Assembly (NCBI GenBank): GCA_008000375.1
Contig: SMOI01000493.1
Location: 1-20,734 of the forward strand
Origin: Poteriospumella lacustris
Lineage: Eukaryota > Sar > Chrysophyceae > Chromulinales > Dinobryaceae
Direction: 5' to 3'
Length of the DNA stretch: 20,734 nucleotides
Of this stretch, positions 8,782 through 18,052 are shown one piece after another; the first letter of the stretch is position 1, and each line of letters starts with the position of its first letter. Made by a program: the position numbers and the translations under genes. The notes under the pieces were generated by a model. That model had not been told where the DNA came from and did no database searches. It saw only the letters and a list, made by a program, of their open reading frames with translations.

Positions 8782-9784
8782 ATGGATAGCAGAGAGTCTC
8801 CGAGATTGACGTACCAAGGCCAGCCGATTGTCCTCGAAAGAGACAATTGGGCGCAGTTTAAAGATGCCGATAATGATCCTATGTTTAAAGATGGGAGATG
8901 CCGGAATGGCTCTCTACACAGGTAAGGAGCAAAGGCAAAAGAGTTCGAGTGATGTCACAGGTAAGAGAAGAAAAGGACAGCAAAGACAACCAGGTTCGCA
9001 AGGTCAACAAGGTCAAGATGAAGAAGCAACGCAAGCACATGAAGAGAAAGAGAAAGAGAAAGAGAAAGACAAGGAACAAGAGGAAAAGATGAAAGAAGAT
9101 GAAGGGTACATCGCCCGCAAGAGAAGGCTCATTGGCATCATCTTGGAGTCTATCGGCCAAGACATCAGGGACAAGCTGGACGCACAGGAAACCTTTGATG
9201 ATCGCGTCATCGACGGTGATGTGATAAACTTCTACAAGTTGCTTGAAAGAGTGGTTCAGGGAAGTGGAAGTGGATCCGTATCAATCTATCAGTCACTTAC
9301 CCGATTTTTCCGGCTTGGAATGAGAGATGGAGCGGCGTGGGCATCGTATCTAAAAGAGTGGAAAGAAGTGGTAGCAGCGATAAGAAGACAAGGAACGGCC
9401 GAAGAGGTTATAGAAGCAATATTCCAGACTCACCTGGTTATGACTGTGGACCAGGAATTGTTCAGAGAAATCCTTGTTCCGATATACGGAAACACTGACT
9501 GGCCCAGCACGAATGATTTGATCGACCGCTTTACGGCCTATGCAACCAACAAGGAGGTTATATCGAATGTAGCAAACAATGGAATGGATAATCGCTTACC
9601 AGCATTTGCGGCAAGGCGCACGAATAGCGGGCCAAGAATAAGCTTCAACTGTGGTCAACAGGGACATATCGCCGCCAGTTGCACGCAACCAGCAGCGCGG
9701 TGCGGAATTTGCGGACGAAGACATATGACAAAGTTTTGTCTCAAGACAATGGGGTCGCTGGTGGACAGAGAGATAGACAGTTAA
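8782..9784 (+). pseudogene. gag: Retrotransposon Gag protein, frameshifted
   Basis: ATG at 8782 starts MDSRESPRLTYQGQPIVLE followed by RDNWAQFKDA, the typical N-terminus of Ty1/copia-type Gag. At about 8869 one base too many moves the rest into another frame, which continues ILCLKMGDAGMALYTGKE. A charged KEKEKEKDKEQEEK linker follows, then a helical capsid-like part with NFYKLLERVVQGSGSG, RLGMRDGAAWASYLKEWKEV and DLIDRFTAYATN. It ends with two zinc knuckles. The first reads SFNCGQQGHIAASC, so its first cysteine is replaced by serine. The second, CGICGRRHMTKFC, has the spacing Cx2Cx3Hx4C. Stop at 9782-9784. Gag forms the particle and binds the element RNA. The copy is inactive as it stands; recent decay and sequencing error are both possible for the single-base break. 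Confidence 0.75.
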
Positions 9785-10263
9785 GTGGTACAGACGACAC
9801 GGAAAAAGGACACAGTGGTACAAGACCTTACGGGAATAAGACTATCAAGACAAGTATTGGAGCAGGTAAAGGTAAAAGCAACGAGAGTGGTATGAGTAAA
9901 GGCTAAGGTTCTGGCACTGGCCAAGCAAAGACTGGAAGAACATTGGGTAACAGAAATGAAAAGAGAAGATTCAGTTCGTATGCGGTAAGATTTGGTGATG
10001 AAGGACAAGATGATCGTCACGATGGCGATGATGATGGCATGATTGAATATGATGAGGACGGAGATGACAGTGGCGATGATCACGAAGATCAAGGATTTAA
10101 CTGTGGAGTGGTTACAGTGTTGAGTGAAAATATACGGAGTTTCAACGTCAGACAAGAACAAGATAACGAGAATGTGGAGTTTATTATGGACACAGGGTGC
10201 AGACAATTCAATGTATGCACCGTCCCTGCAGCTATCACAGGAGACGTGATCAGTGAGCGATGA
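9679..10263 (+). pseudogene. Retrotransposon protease region, truncated
   Basis: This frame is -1 relative to gag and overlaps its end. It has one in-frame TAA at 9904-9906 and then runs on to a TGA at 10261-10263. A Gly/Lys-rich linker is followed by a very acidic tract (DDRHDGDDDG and after) and then by FIMDTGCRQF at about 10183-10212, the DTG active-site motif of a retroviral-type aspartic protease. The frame soon leaves anything protease-like, near 10225, and no integrase or reverse transcriptase follows. A -1 frameshift between gag and pro is normal in some elements, but no convincing slippery heptamer was found, so simple mutation is as likely. Confidence 0.65.
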
Positions 10264-10362
10264 GGGCCAACGAAATGGACGCATGTGGCCTTCAGAGGCA
10301 ACGACGGGATCCGCGCACTGACATGCTGGGCATGTGACAAACGCAATCACGTTTACGTTCGA

Positions 10363-10420
10363 ACATCGCTCGTCACGTGTCTTGATTGCTTCGGCCCCTA
10401 TAAACTTTACGTGTTTCGAC
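10363..10420. repeat. Dispersed repeat, inverted copy of 20419-20472
   Basis: ACATCGCTCGTCACGTGTC and the following GATTGCTTCGGCCC, AACTTTACGT and TTCG blocks match the reverse complement of 20419-20472 with a few substitutions. It follows closely on the point where the retrotransposon frame is lost, so it may mark the sequence that truncated it. Confidence 0.7.
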
Positions 10421-10804
10421 AGTGGGGTAGTTGTCTGAATGCCCAATGTGGAATTGGACTGGGAATTGATGATGCCATGCGTCTTTTGTTGATATAATCT
10501 CGATGCGTGCAGCCGTTTACATATCCCGGTCTTCTTTCGTCCAACACAAGATTGGGGTAATGCGAGTAAGCATTTTTGACTCCTTGGACATACTTACAGT
10601 CTGGTCGTCTTCCCTCTTCGTCCAGCTGAAAGTCTTCCCCACTACGACAGGCAATGACAAGAACTTTGCTTTTCACAAACTCAGCCATTTGATGCTCGCA
10701 ATTTGGTCTGTGTTCAAGTGGCCAAAAGCAGTAGCTTGTTGATTCCCTTCCAACAAGTTCACCACGCCTTCTAACGCTTTTGCAGCGTCTTGGAAATTCA
10801 GCAT
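10407..10804 (-). CDS. Unrecognised minus-strand coding candidate
   Basis: Two overlapping minus-strand frames look coding. The first, ATG at 10804, reads MLNFQDAAKALEGVVNLLEG and ends in TGA at 10675-10673. The second, ATG at 10688, reads MAEFVKSKVLVIACRSGEDF, then LDEEGRRPDCKYVQG. A single missing base near 10685 would fuse them. The composition is that of a soluble protein. Against this, the plus strand offers an intron-like signal (CTAAC branch and TTTTGCAG ending at 10785) within the same sequence, so the direction is not certain. No family recognised. Confidence 0.3.
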
Positions 10805-11029
10805 CGCATTAGCACTGAACGTCTACTCTTTAGCTGCAAACCTCATGAGACCAGAAGATTCAACGGAGATACATTACGCAAAGTCTGTGATTTTCGCGTA
10901 CTTTAAGAGACAAATTTCTGGAAATGTGGTGCGTAATCAACCAACAAAAATGAGGCCGCTTTGATACCCAGCAACTGAAACAGCGAATAGCGGCCGTGAT
11001 TGACTCGCTCCGCACTCTAGATCTTGCAG

Positions 11030-11536
11030 GTGAGAAACGAGTTCCCCATCAACTCCATCGGTCTGTCGAGGGTATGCGGCTCGTGCTATGCTGCGGTGTC
11101 AGTTGCAATCATAACCGTCGCCTCGATGACCGGACAGTATTCCTACCATATCGTCGGACAGGTACGTGTGCAGACGGCAAAGCGAAAGTGCCGCAATGGC
11201 CGGTAATACTGCATGTTTGGGGAGACTGTCGGGGGAGGATTGACGAGAAACCCGTCTACCATCAAATTGTTTACGTCGTCATTCCACTGCGCCGTCTGGC
11301 TCCAGAGGATGCTGAAACCAAGAGCGATGTTGTTTAGCATGATAAGCGCGCCTGCGTTAGTACCAGTGTAATCAACCTTTTCAACACCCGCGCAGTCCCC
11401 TTCCTTGTGAACAAACTTTCTTGTTGCGCCCATGCTCGATCCCGAGCATGAGCAACGGACATTCGGCGAGATTGGTCTCTCCGGAGCGACGCTAGCAGTG
11501 GGCGGTGTATGTTCCCGGTTTGGCAAACACAAGTAA
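11030..11536 (+). pseudogene. Doubtful multi-exon membrane-transporter-like fragment
   Basis: A plus-strand exon-like block 11030-11161 is flanked by CTTGCAG and GTACGT. It reads INSIGLSRVCGSCYAAVSVA and then IITVASMTGQYSYHIVGQ. A 63-nt intron (11162-11224) joins in phase to TVGGGLTRNPSTIKL, later VWLQRMLKPRAMLFSMISAP. A third block from 11414 reads NFLVAPMLDPEHEQRTFGE and then IGLSGATLAVGG, ending at a TAA at 11534-11536. The order of a GL-R loop, a GQ, a W..RA stretch and a G-LSGA helix recalls major-facilitator proteins of the SLC49/FLVCR type. Helices expected between blocks two and three are missing. A competing minus-strand reading (11598-11143) also looks partly coding, so the assignment is weak. 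Confidence 0.25.
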
Positions 11537-11970
11537 TGACACGTTCGTACGTTTGCCGCACGCACACCCTTCAAGGTAGTGTAGTGGGGCTGCTGCAACC
11601 ATCAGCAGCACCACACAACCGTCGCGACACACCGGTGTCGCGCGAGTCCAACAAACGGTGAAATCTGGAAAGCGCATCTCGAAGCGCAACTACAGTCGTT
11701 CGCTTCGCAACATTGTAGTCCAACCAACTCCGTCTTTTTCCCCGTGGCCTCACCAAACCATCTTGTAAACCCCCGCCCAGGTCCTCACCTGTCGGGGGAC
11801 TGACGAACATGCCCCACTCGCACCAACACAGGTAATCACCTGGCCTTGGGGCGATCCGTCATGCTCGTTCAACGTAACTCAAACTTCGCCCCCAACACGG
11901 ATAATAAGCGGTAAAGGTTGAGTACTTACTATCTACGAAGTACCAACAAGCATATGTTAGACACGGTCAT
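11537..11970. other. No gene assigned
   Basis: Frames are open on both strands but none has a recognised domain. A minus-strand stretch with KRRSWLDYNVAKRTTVVALR (about 11740-11680) is the most protein-like and could belong with the minus-strand exons at 12010-12460. ACACCGGTGT at 11629-11638 is a short perfect palindrome. Confidence 0.3.
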
Positions 11971-12009
11971 CAAATGCAGTCAGGTACGTACCGGTTCTTA
12001 CACACAGAG

Positions 12010-12460
12010 ACGTGTGGAAGTTATGAGGCAAAACCATTCCGCGACGCTCTTGGTGTAATTTTCACCAACGACGTGGTTGATCGGCTTCCCGTTGCGGAAC
12101 TGACGGAAGAGGCGACCTCCGGTTTTTCCTACGAATGGTTAGAAGTAGTGCAGATACTGGGAAGTATAGCAGCTTACCTTGTCGGGGAGTTGATTGACGT
12201 AGGGACTGAGTATTCCCATCGACGTCACGTTTGAAATCGCGAATTCAAATACGCGCTTGGGACCAACTTGCCTATCCACCGATACTACGATGCAATCGGC
12301 CATGAATTTCAGGTCAGAGAACTTTGCTGCGATTACTTCGCAGCATCTCATGTTATGGCAGCTGCAGCTTCTGGTCAACTTCACCTGCTCCCGCAGATGA
12401 TAGGCACGAACAAAATCAACGAGAATGGAAACAAATGAACTCTGTTCGAAGTACGATGTA
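12010..12460 (-). CDS. Unrecognised minus-strand gene with short introns
   Basis: Three exon-like blocks are separated by intron-like gaps on the minus strand: a block ending VDFVRAYHLREQ at 12385; a 58-nt GTGAAG-GCAG gap (12384-12327); KFMADCIVVSVDRQVGPKR and VTSMGILSPYVNQLPDK (12326-12178); a 49-nt GTAAGC-GTAG gap with CTAAC (12177-12129); then RLFRQFRNGKPINHVVGENY (from 12128). Both joins miss the required phase by one base, which suggests decay or sequence error. No domain recognised. It lies just upstream of the piggyBac remnant on the opposite strand. Confidence 0.35.
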
Positions 12461-12546
12461 ATTCGCTAATTAATATCTACACTCCAAAATATCTTGCAAT
12501 TTTATCGGACCCGTTAACGTTAACCCAAAGCTTTCCCCATCGAGTT

Positions 12547-13023
12547 TTCCCGACATCATCAACCACATCTTGAAAAAGGTGCGTATAAAGTTATTACAAC
12601 CAAGATTAACGACGCAGAGAATGTGGAGAGAACGATTATGGGCATTATTCTTTCCCTTAAACCAGGTTTATCAAGGAATATTATCTCTTCCTACTCTTCA
12701 TCATTGCTTGGGCAGGAACGAACCGTATACAAGACAAGGCGTCAAATTCATGAGACAGAAGGTGTCTGGCTCAACGAGCGGACGAAGGGTTCAATCCGGA
12801 GACCCAAAGCCGTTGATGACGGCATGCAATACGTTGGTGCAGTGGATTATAACAACCGGTTTCGTCAAGGGTATCTCAACTGGGAAAATGCATGGCCCAC
12901 AAAGCGCCTTTGGCTTCGAGTATTCACGACCGTTCTCGGGATCATCACAACCAATGCATACTTTGCATACGAGTTAGAGACAAAACAAGCCCCACAAACG
13001 GAGAATGAAGACGACGGCAAATT
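12547..13023 (+). pseudogene. piggyBac-type transposase remnant, part 1 (up to the insertion)
   Basis: The frame used is that of RRPKAVDDGMQYVGAVDYNN, RFRQGYLNWENAWPTKRLWL and RVFTTVLGIITTNAYFAYE. This is the C-terminal catalytic region of piggyBac/DDE_Tnp_1_7 transposases. The Asp in VGAVDY corresponds to the third catalytic aspartate in the family's GGVD motif, and the NAY block is typical. The N-terminal two thirds, with the first two catalytic aspartates, were not found upstream, so the gene is 5'-truncated or decayed. An overlapping frame (12570-12977) also shows a WRERLWALFF stretch and may reflect a frameshift in the 5' part. The frame is interrupted at 13023 by the element 13024-17332. 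Ordinary reading continues into that element to a stop at 13177 with unrelated residues. Part 2 is at 17338-17743. Confidence 0.75.
13019..13023. repeat. Target site duplication AAATT, left
   Basis: AAATT directly before the left terminal repeat, matching 17333-17337. Confidence 0.85.
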
Positions 13024-13036
13024 CTTGGGACTCCGC
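13024..13036 (+). repeat. Left terminal inverted repeat
   Basis: CTTGGGACTCCGC, identical to the reverse complement of 17320-17332. GAGTGGCG recurs in direct orientation inside both ends, near 13053 and 17300, and may be a subterminal transposase site. Confidence 0.9.
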
Positions 13037-13333
13037 GCCGGTTCAAAAACTCCTGAGTGGCGTCCGGCCTGCGGCTGCTTGGGAGGCTCTGGGAGCGACT
13101 GGGACAGCTTTGGCACTGTTTTCTGTGAGCAAGACAAGAAATCGATTCCAACCATTTGCGATCGATTATTATATTAATGCGAAGCCAATATCCATTGAAA
13201 TGGAATGTGTGGGTTGCCTTCTATAATATCCTGTGTCAAATCGGTCTCTTTTTTAATTTTTTTCGAGTGATTATCGCCTTGACAAGGTCGGACACATATT
13301 CGACTCCTGTGAAGGTAAGCCTCTTTTGCAAAA

Positions 13334-13429
13334 ACTAGCTGTTATTGGGCCAACGCTTACTGACAAAGAGTGTTCCCTACATATATGTTGTTTCGTTGAT
13401 GGTGTTTATGCAGGCCAATAACAGCTAGT
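13334..13429. repeat. 17-bp inverted repeat abutting the transposase start
   Basis: ACTAGCTGTTATTGGGCC at 13334-13351 pairs with GGCCAATAACAGCTAGT at 13413-13429 with one bulged G, around a 61-nt loop. The right arm ends on the base before the ATG. A GTAAGC donor at about 13314 and GCAG at 13409-13412 could remove the left arm and loop as an intron. Confidence 0.85.
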
Positions 13430-16400
13430 ATGGCAGAAATCCGTGGGCACAAGTCGGGTGCCACACGCCCGCCTCCAATAACATGCAGGTATTGTTGACT
13501 CATGCAGGAAAATTTTCAATTTACCGATCATTTACCATTCTTTTTATGTTTTATTAGTCCAGTTGAATGTCCCGACCCGAAGGACTTCCATAATGTTTTA
13601 TATTCCGAAGATATCTCCCCAGAGTGCAGAGATTTGTTGGACGTCTCGATGGTGCGGAATCCTACAGCTTCATTCTTATCGAAATTCTCCGCCAGACTAT
13701 CTAACAAGTTTATGGAGAAGCTGAAGTTCGTCCAAGAGGTCATTCGTCATTTTATCGTTGGCCAAGGAGCTCTTCGGCATCGCATTTCAGACCTGGAGGC
13801 AACTATCAAGCGTCTCCAAGAAGAAGAAGCACGACGTGCAATCACACGCCGTCTTCTTTCTGAAATTTCCAATTCCCGCATTGTCGAGTTGGAAACTTCA
13901 GTAGCGAAGGTCGCAGCTGCAGATGAGGCGGCATCAGCTTCAATCGCTCATTCGAACCACCAGCCGACAAGTATCAGTCAAAAAGTTGGCCGGCCATCGA
14001 TTCCGGTCGTTGAGCTAAAACGGAATCGAGCTGAAGTATTACGCATTAAGCGAAAGCAAGATGAGCTGCGATCGGATTCGAGGGAAAGTGACGACTACTC
14101 TCACGCACAAAGCTCAGCAGATGAGTTGGACCAACTGATTTCTGGCTGTGGCTGTTTTCTGGATACGGGAGGGACTCTCAGTCACCATGCTGGCTTTCAC
14201 TTATTGGAACTTCGGTCTTCGTGTTTGGTTAGCTTGTCAAAGATCCCCTTGGTCATCCTAACAGTCCTGAATATGGTCTTCTCAAACAAAGTGGTATCTC
14301 GTTGCAAAACTCCGATGCTGAATCCGTCTCATCAGACTATCAGTCGCTCCATCATAAAAACGTCCGAGATACTGCAGCACATGACAGCTAGTCAGATTCT
14401 ATCAAACGACGTTGCGGATTCGAAGCGATGTGTATCCATATCGTTGTCAATGGACGAGGCCAATAAAGGCGGAAATAGAGCCCTAAAAGCGAAAATCGGT
14501 AATATCATGAGCGCGGCTGGAACGGTGACAAGATGCGGTTTTGAATTAGACCAGTCTCTGACCAAAAAAGCAAATCCCAGCGCGAACGCGGTGTTCGAAT
14601 CTCTGTCTAAAGAGCTTAATGGAGATGGAATTTACAAAATCACGTCAATTACGTGCGATTGGCTCAATGAAGGCGCAGAGGCAAAGGCCCTGGCCAAAAG
14701 AATTGACAGTGGTCTATCAACTTCGAACAAGCCAACATTTTTAGTTGTGCCAAGCTTGCGTTGCAATGACCTTTGTTTTGATTTTACGGGCGAGATACGG
14801 TCTGAAGACTGCGTAAGACCATGTCAAGCGCACTTCTCGGAGTCCATCAGCCGAGCATTGAATGAGCGTATTGGTCAGCATTGTGGCCTTGGAAACGATG
14901 GATCTACCAGACAGCTTTTGTATAAGTTGCACTATTATGAGAAGAAGTGTGCCATCTCTTACCGTGCGGCCTTGATTGTCCTGTATTGCGGCGGCGACAC
15001 TGCCAGAAAGCACGAAATTCCGAAGCAGCTGTTCAATATCTTCGGCAACATAGCAGAAGTTCGATGGCTTTCATCGGAAACGCAAGCGGAAGCGTTGATT
15101 GAAATCCTTCAAATCCCTGCTCCAGAGTGTATGGTTCAGTTCATGAAGAATACTTTCACGGAGGCCATTATGGCGCCCGTATTAGCTGCCTGCAAAGTGA
15201 TTCTGAAGCCTTCCAGCCATACAAGTGTTTCCCAACCCTCCGCGTTACAGCTTGTCCTATATTTTATGGCAAACACTTGTCCTGGCGGAAAAAATGGTGA
15301 GAAGGCAACGAATGTCAAGCAGTTACTGGCATTCTGTCAATGTCCCGAACATCAGATGTCTCTGTGCGTTTTAGCCGCCATGCGTCCGATGCACCTGACG
15401 TTTTTGGCTTTCTCGAATGGACAATCAAAAACAGTGTCCTCAACTATCTTGAGTACACGATTGTTGGAAAACTCCGTGTTTATACGGACTATGCTGCAAA
15501 CAATCTCCGAGGCGGCATTTGATTGGCAACATGGCATTCCGGGGCTTTTTCACAAGTTATCTTTGATCGCCAATGGCGATAAGGAACGTTTCGATCGGTG
15601 GAATTCCATCCTACGTGAAGAGTGCCATCATATGTTCGTGAAGTATATGCGCGACATGGACCTAAAAATTGGATATTCGTTCTCGCTTATAACCGACCCA
15701 GTCATCGCCCCTTGTGTTGCCAGTGGGTGGCTTCAGGCCTTGCACGACCTTGGGCTGATTCCAAATGAAATTCCGATTGTCTCTGCTCCATCACCACCAT
15801 CCGTTCCCGCCGCCTCCTGTTCATCGTCCTCTTGGAGCATATCTAGCTCTGAATTTGCATATCCCGAGATGACCTTTCCTGCACTAACCAACGCCATTAG
15901 ACAGAACATCGTTGGGCGCGGTGTCTCTAAAGTTCGTGACCATGCGAAAAAGCTTGGTTTGCTCCATCGACATCTGCGTATGGAGGTGGTTTCCATCGCA
16001 AAGGGATCTATGGCGGAGAATCTGGTTCGATCTTGCCAGTGGAAGATCGGTGATCCGGTTAGTTCGTACTGGAATGAACTCCTTCATCGCTATCCTCTCG
16101 TTACCGAGTCGCTTGTCTACAATTTTGGCTCGGTCTCATTGACCACAACCGCTGTAGAATGCAGTTTTTCTATCGCTAATAACATTATCGAGCCATCAAT
16201 GTCGACCGTGGCCATCAGCAACTCTTGTTATTATCAGCTCAACATGCGGCCTATTATCGTTGGCAACATGGAAACCGTTGTGCATCATAAAGATGGATCC
16301 GAGTCCAAACAGAGCCATGTCTTTGATACCGCTAGTTCCCGCCTTGAGTACGCAACCAAATTGGGCGAAGAAGCAGCGAAGGCAAAGGAATTCTCCCAAA

Positions 16401-16945
16401 CGCATCCACCAATGACTACTCGCCAAGCGGATGTGAAACGCAGCAGAGCCACCGAACTGGAAACAATACAACCACAATTGGAGCAAGAAATCAACACCAA
16501 CTTGGCAAAGAGGCAAAAGGTAGGGGTCTTAGAGGCAAGAGAAATCGCATCCTACACTGAGAAGCTCACTGCCGCGAAGATCAATGGGACTGACAAGATT
16601 GCGGTCTCGCCTTCGGAAAGTTTGAGAGGAGATATCGCAAAACTTGGCAAAAAGAACTGCAGCGAACTCCTGTTACACTTCTACCCAGAACAACATTCTT
16701 CGTCATCTCTTAAGAGGGTGAAGTTTCGCCCGGATATGATTGATATGATGGAGCGTCTGGTCGCCGATCATCCGACATCTCTGGACAAACTAGAGCTAAG
16801 CGCGAGGACCCTTAGTGAAACCATACTTATGTACGTTTATTGCATTCTTCCATCTATACATATGGTGAAAGAACTACACAATATGTCCAGTGAAAACCTA
16901 GATTCCCAAAGGCGACACGACATCTGGGGGAGCGACATCCAATAA
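13430..16945 (+). CDS. hAT-like transposase of the nested element (1,148 residues)
   Basis: Exon 1 is 13430-13488, beginning MAEIRGHKSGATRPPPITC. A 69-nt GTATTG-ATTAG intron (13489-13557) joins in phase 2 to exon 2, 13558-16945. The unspliced frame could also start at the ATG at 13502, but that lies inside the intron. An N-terminal coiled segment (RLQEEEARRAITRRLLSEIS) precedes an RNase-H-like core. Candidate acidic residues are D319 in SLSMDEANK, D387 in TCDWLNEG and E887 in TAVECSFSIAN. The EVRWLSSETQAEAL block (W523) matches the RW motif of hAT proteins. DPVSSYWNELLHRYP before E887 is the usual hAT C-terminal dimerisation block. The length exceeds typical hAT transposases by several hundred residues, with an extra Lys/Glu-rich C-terminus. 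No BED finger was clear. It would excise and insert the element through the ends at 13024 and 17332. Frame intact throughout; family confident, subgroup unknown. Confidence 0.85.
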
Positions 16946-16954
16946 AAGCGTCCT

Positions 16955-16985
16955 GACCCTGTAGGGGTCACAGTAGTACTACTGT
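16955..16985. repeat. Hairpin plus 16-bp perfect palindrome after the transposase stop
   Basis: GACCC at 16955-16959 pairs with GGGTC at 16965-16969. Directly after it lies ACAGTAGTACTACTGT (16970-16985), a perfect palindrome. Both are degraded in the copy at 19354-19559. They could end transcription or bind protein. Confidence 0.8.
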
Positions 16986-17150
16986 TCCACTAAGGGAAAA
17001 TGAAAACGGAGACTTTCTACATTTAACTTAACTTAGTTACTGATTGTAAATATAACTATTCACGTTGCTTTCTTCATAAGTGTCGCTTAAATCGAATGCA
17101 AGTACACGATACAGCTAGATTTGGTCAGAAATAGTAGCTCTCAATAATGT

Positions 17151-17193
17151 GATCGTCATCTTGATCGTCGTCATGATCATCATCGTCGTCGTG
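17151..17193. repeat. GAT/CGT-rich low-complexity tract
   Basis: Imperfect GATCGTCATC-type trinucleotide repeats. Read on the minus strand they encode HDDDDDHDDDQDDDH, within an open frame whose start lies outside the element. It is treated as simple sequence rather than a gene. Confidence 0.6.
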
Positions 17194-17319
17194 CACATCT
17201 CCCAGCCTCTCAGTTGTTGGGTTGACCTGTGTGCACTCAGACCGACTAATGCGCTTTCGTGAGAGAAGCCCTGCCACGGCCATTAAAAAACCGCGGTTTG
17301 AGTGGCGCTTCAGTGGGCT

Positions 17320-17332
17320 GCGGAGTCCCAAG
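17320..17332 (-). repeat. Right terminal inverted repeat
   Basis: GCGGAGTCCCAAG, the inverse of 13024-13036. It is followed directly by AAATT. Confidence 0.9.
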
Positions 17333-17337
17333 AAATT
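17333..17337. repeat. Target site duplication AAATT, right
   Basis: Second copy of the five bases preceding the left end. It is in frame with the piggyBac continuation. Confidence 0.85.
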
Positions 17338-17743
17338 GAAATTCTTCGAGTTTCTTGGCAAGTTGGCGCACCGACTAATTTTCAAATATTACAACGAGGA
17401 ACGTAATGTCCGGGAGACGTTGCGGTCTCGGTCCGCGTCGCCTGGCTCTCGGCCAGCGGTAGAGTTTCCTCATCTTCTACTGTTGAAAGACCTTGCATCC
17501 GTGCGGAAACTCTATGATTTGACAACAATCGAAGGTAAGCGCAACTTATCCACTTATCAGAGAGGGCGCCAAACATGTGGACGAGGAAAACTCCTACCTC
17601 GCAAGACATCCTATTATTGCTCGGCATGGTTTTCGACGGATACAACAAAATTACAATGCTTTTGTAGCCCTAACACGAAAAGAGATTGTTGGATACAACA
17701 TTTAAGGGAACATCACGCGAATTATCCAGAAGAGGCCCTGTAA
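17338..17743 (+). pseudogene. piggyBac-type transposase remnant, part 2 (C-terminus)
   Basis: It continues the frame of 12547-13023 after the insertion. KLKFFEFLGKLAHRLIF is the helix that in piggyBac proteins follows the NAY block. The C-terminus carries the cysteine-rich zinc-binding domain: RKTSYYCSAW, LQCFCSPN, RDCWIQHLREHH. In the family this domain binds DNA at the element ends. The stop is TAA at 17741-17743. The frame is intact from 17333 to the stop, so the 3' half was probably still coding or only recently dead when the other element landed. I did not find a matching piggyBac end with TTAA downstream, so the outer limits of the host element are open. Confidence 0.75.
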
Positions 17744-18052
17744 AACGATTAAATACTTCATGTTACTACCATCCCAATAACTGACGGTGCGGTACCCTGA
17801 ATTTAGGGTACCTTCAGTGATCCTAAATTGCCACAGCCTCTGACTCGAGGACAGAAAAATTGCGCGTCATCCTTCGCGTTCACGATTTTCGGTTTAAGAC
17901 AAGGCGAACAGTAGGAGTTGTGTTCTGTGCGAATGTTTACCGATCGAGTGTATAGGTTGAAGGTTGTATTTGCGACGTTGCCGGCAGCAGGTCAACGGCA
18001 AGGCGCGTGGAGGGGGTGGGGGGGGGTAACAACAAGTGTCTAAATTCAAGAT
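17744..18052. other. Noncoding stretch with a hairpin
   Basis: No gene seen. GGTACCCT at 17791-17798 pairs perfectly with AGGGTACC at 17805-17812 around a GAATTT loop, about 50 nt past the piggyBac stop. G-rich GGGGGTGGGGGG at about 18013-18027. No TTAA adjoining a GGG end was found. Confidence 0.5.

Larger units (their letters stand above)
13024..17332 (+). mobile_element. 4,309-bp DNA transposon nested in a piggyBac gene
   Basis: The ends are a perfect 13-bp inverted repeat: CTTGGGACTCCGC at 13024-13036 and its inverse at 17320-17332. Both flanks carry AAATT. Joining 13023 to 17338, which removes the element and one AAATT, gives codons AAA-TTG-AAA and continues the piggyBac protein as NEDDGK-LKFFEFLGKLAH without a break. 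This defines both ends to the base. The element carries one gene, the hAT-like transposase at 13430-16945. Other contents are a 5' leader with a long hairpin, two palindromes after the stop, and a GAT-rich low-complexity tract near the right end. hAT elements usually make 8-bp duplications, so the 5-bp size is atypical. The intact frame and ends suggest that the element is young or recently active. Confidence 0.9.

Noticed and set aside
11143-11598. Minus-strand 151-codon frame as a confident gene
   Set aside because: Part of it reads well, but the plus strand offers in-phase exons over the same bases; neither can be accepted with confidence.
12519-12530. TTAACCC as the left end of the piggyBac element
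   Set aside because: It would leave an element lacking most of its transposase, and no matching GGGTTAA was found past 17743.
17125-17385. Minus-strand protein with an acidic DDDDDHDDD tail
   Set aside because: The frame crosses the element boundary at 17332 and the acidic part is a simple repeat.
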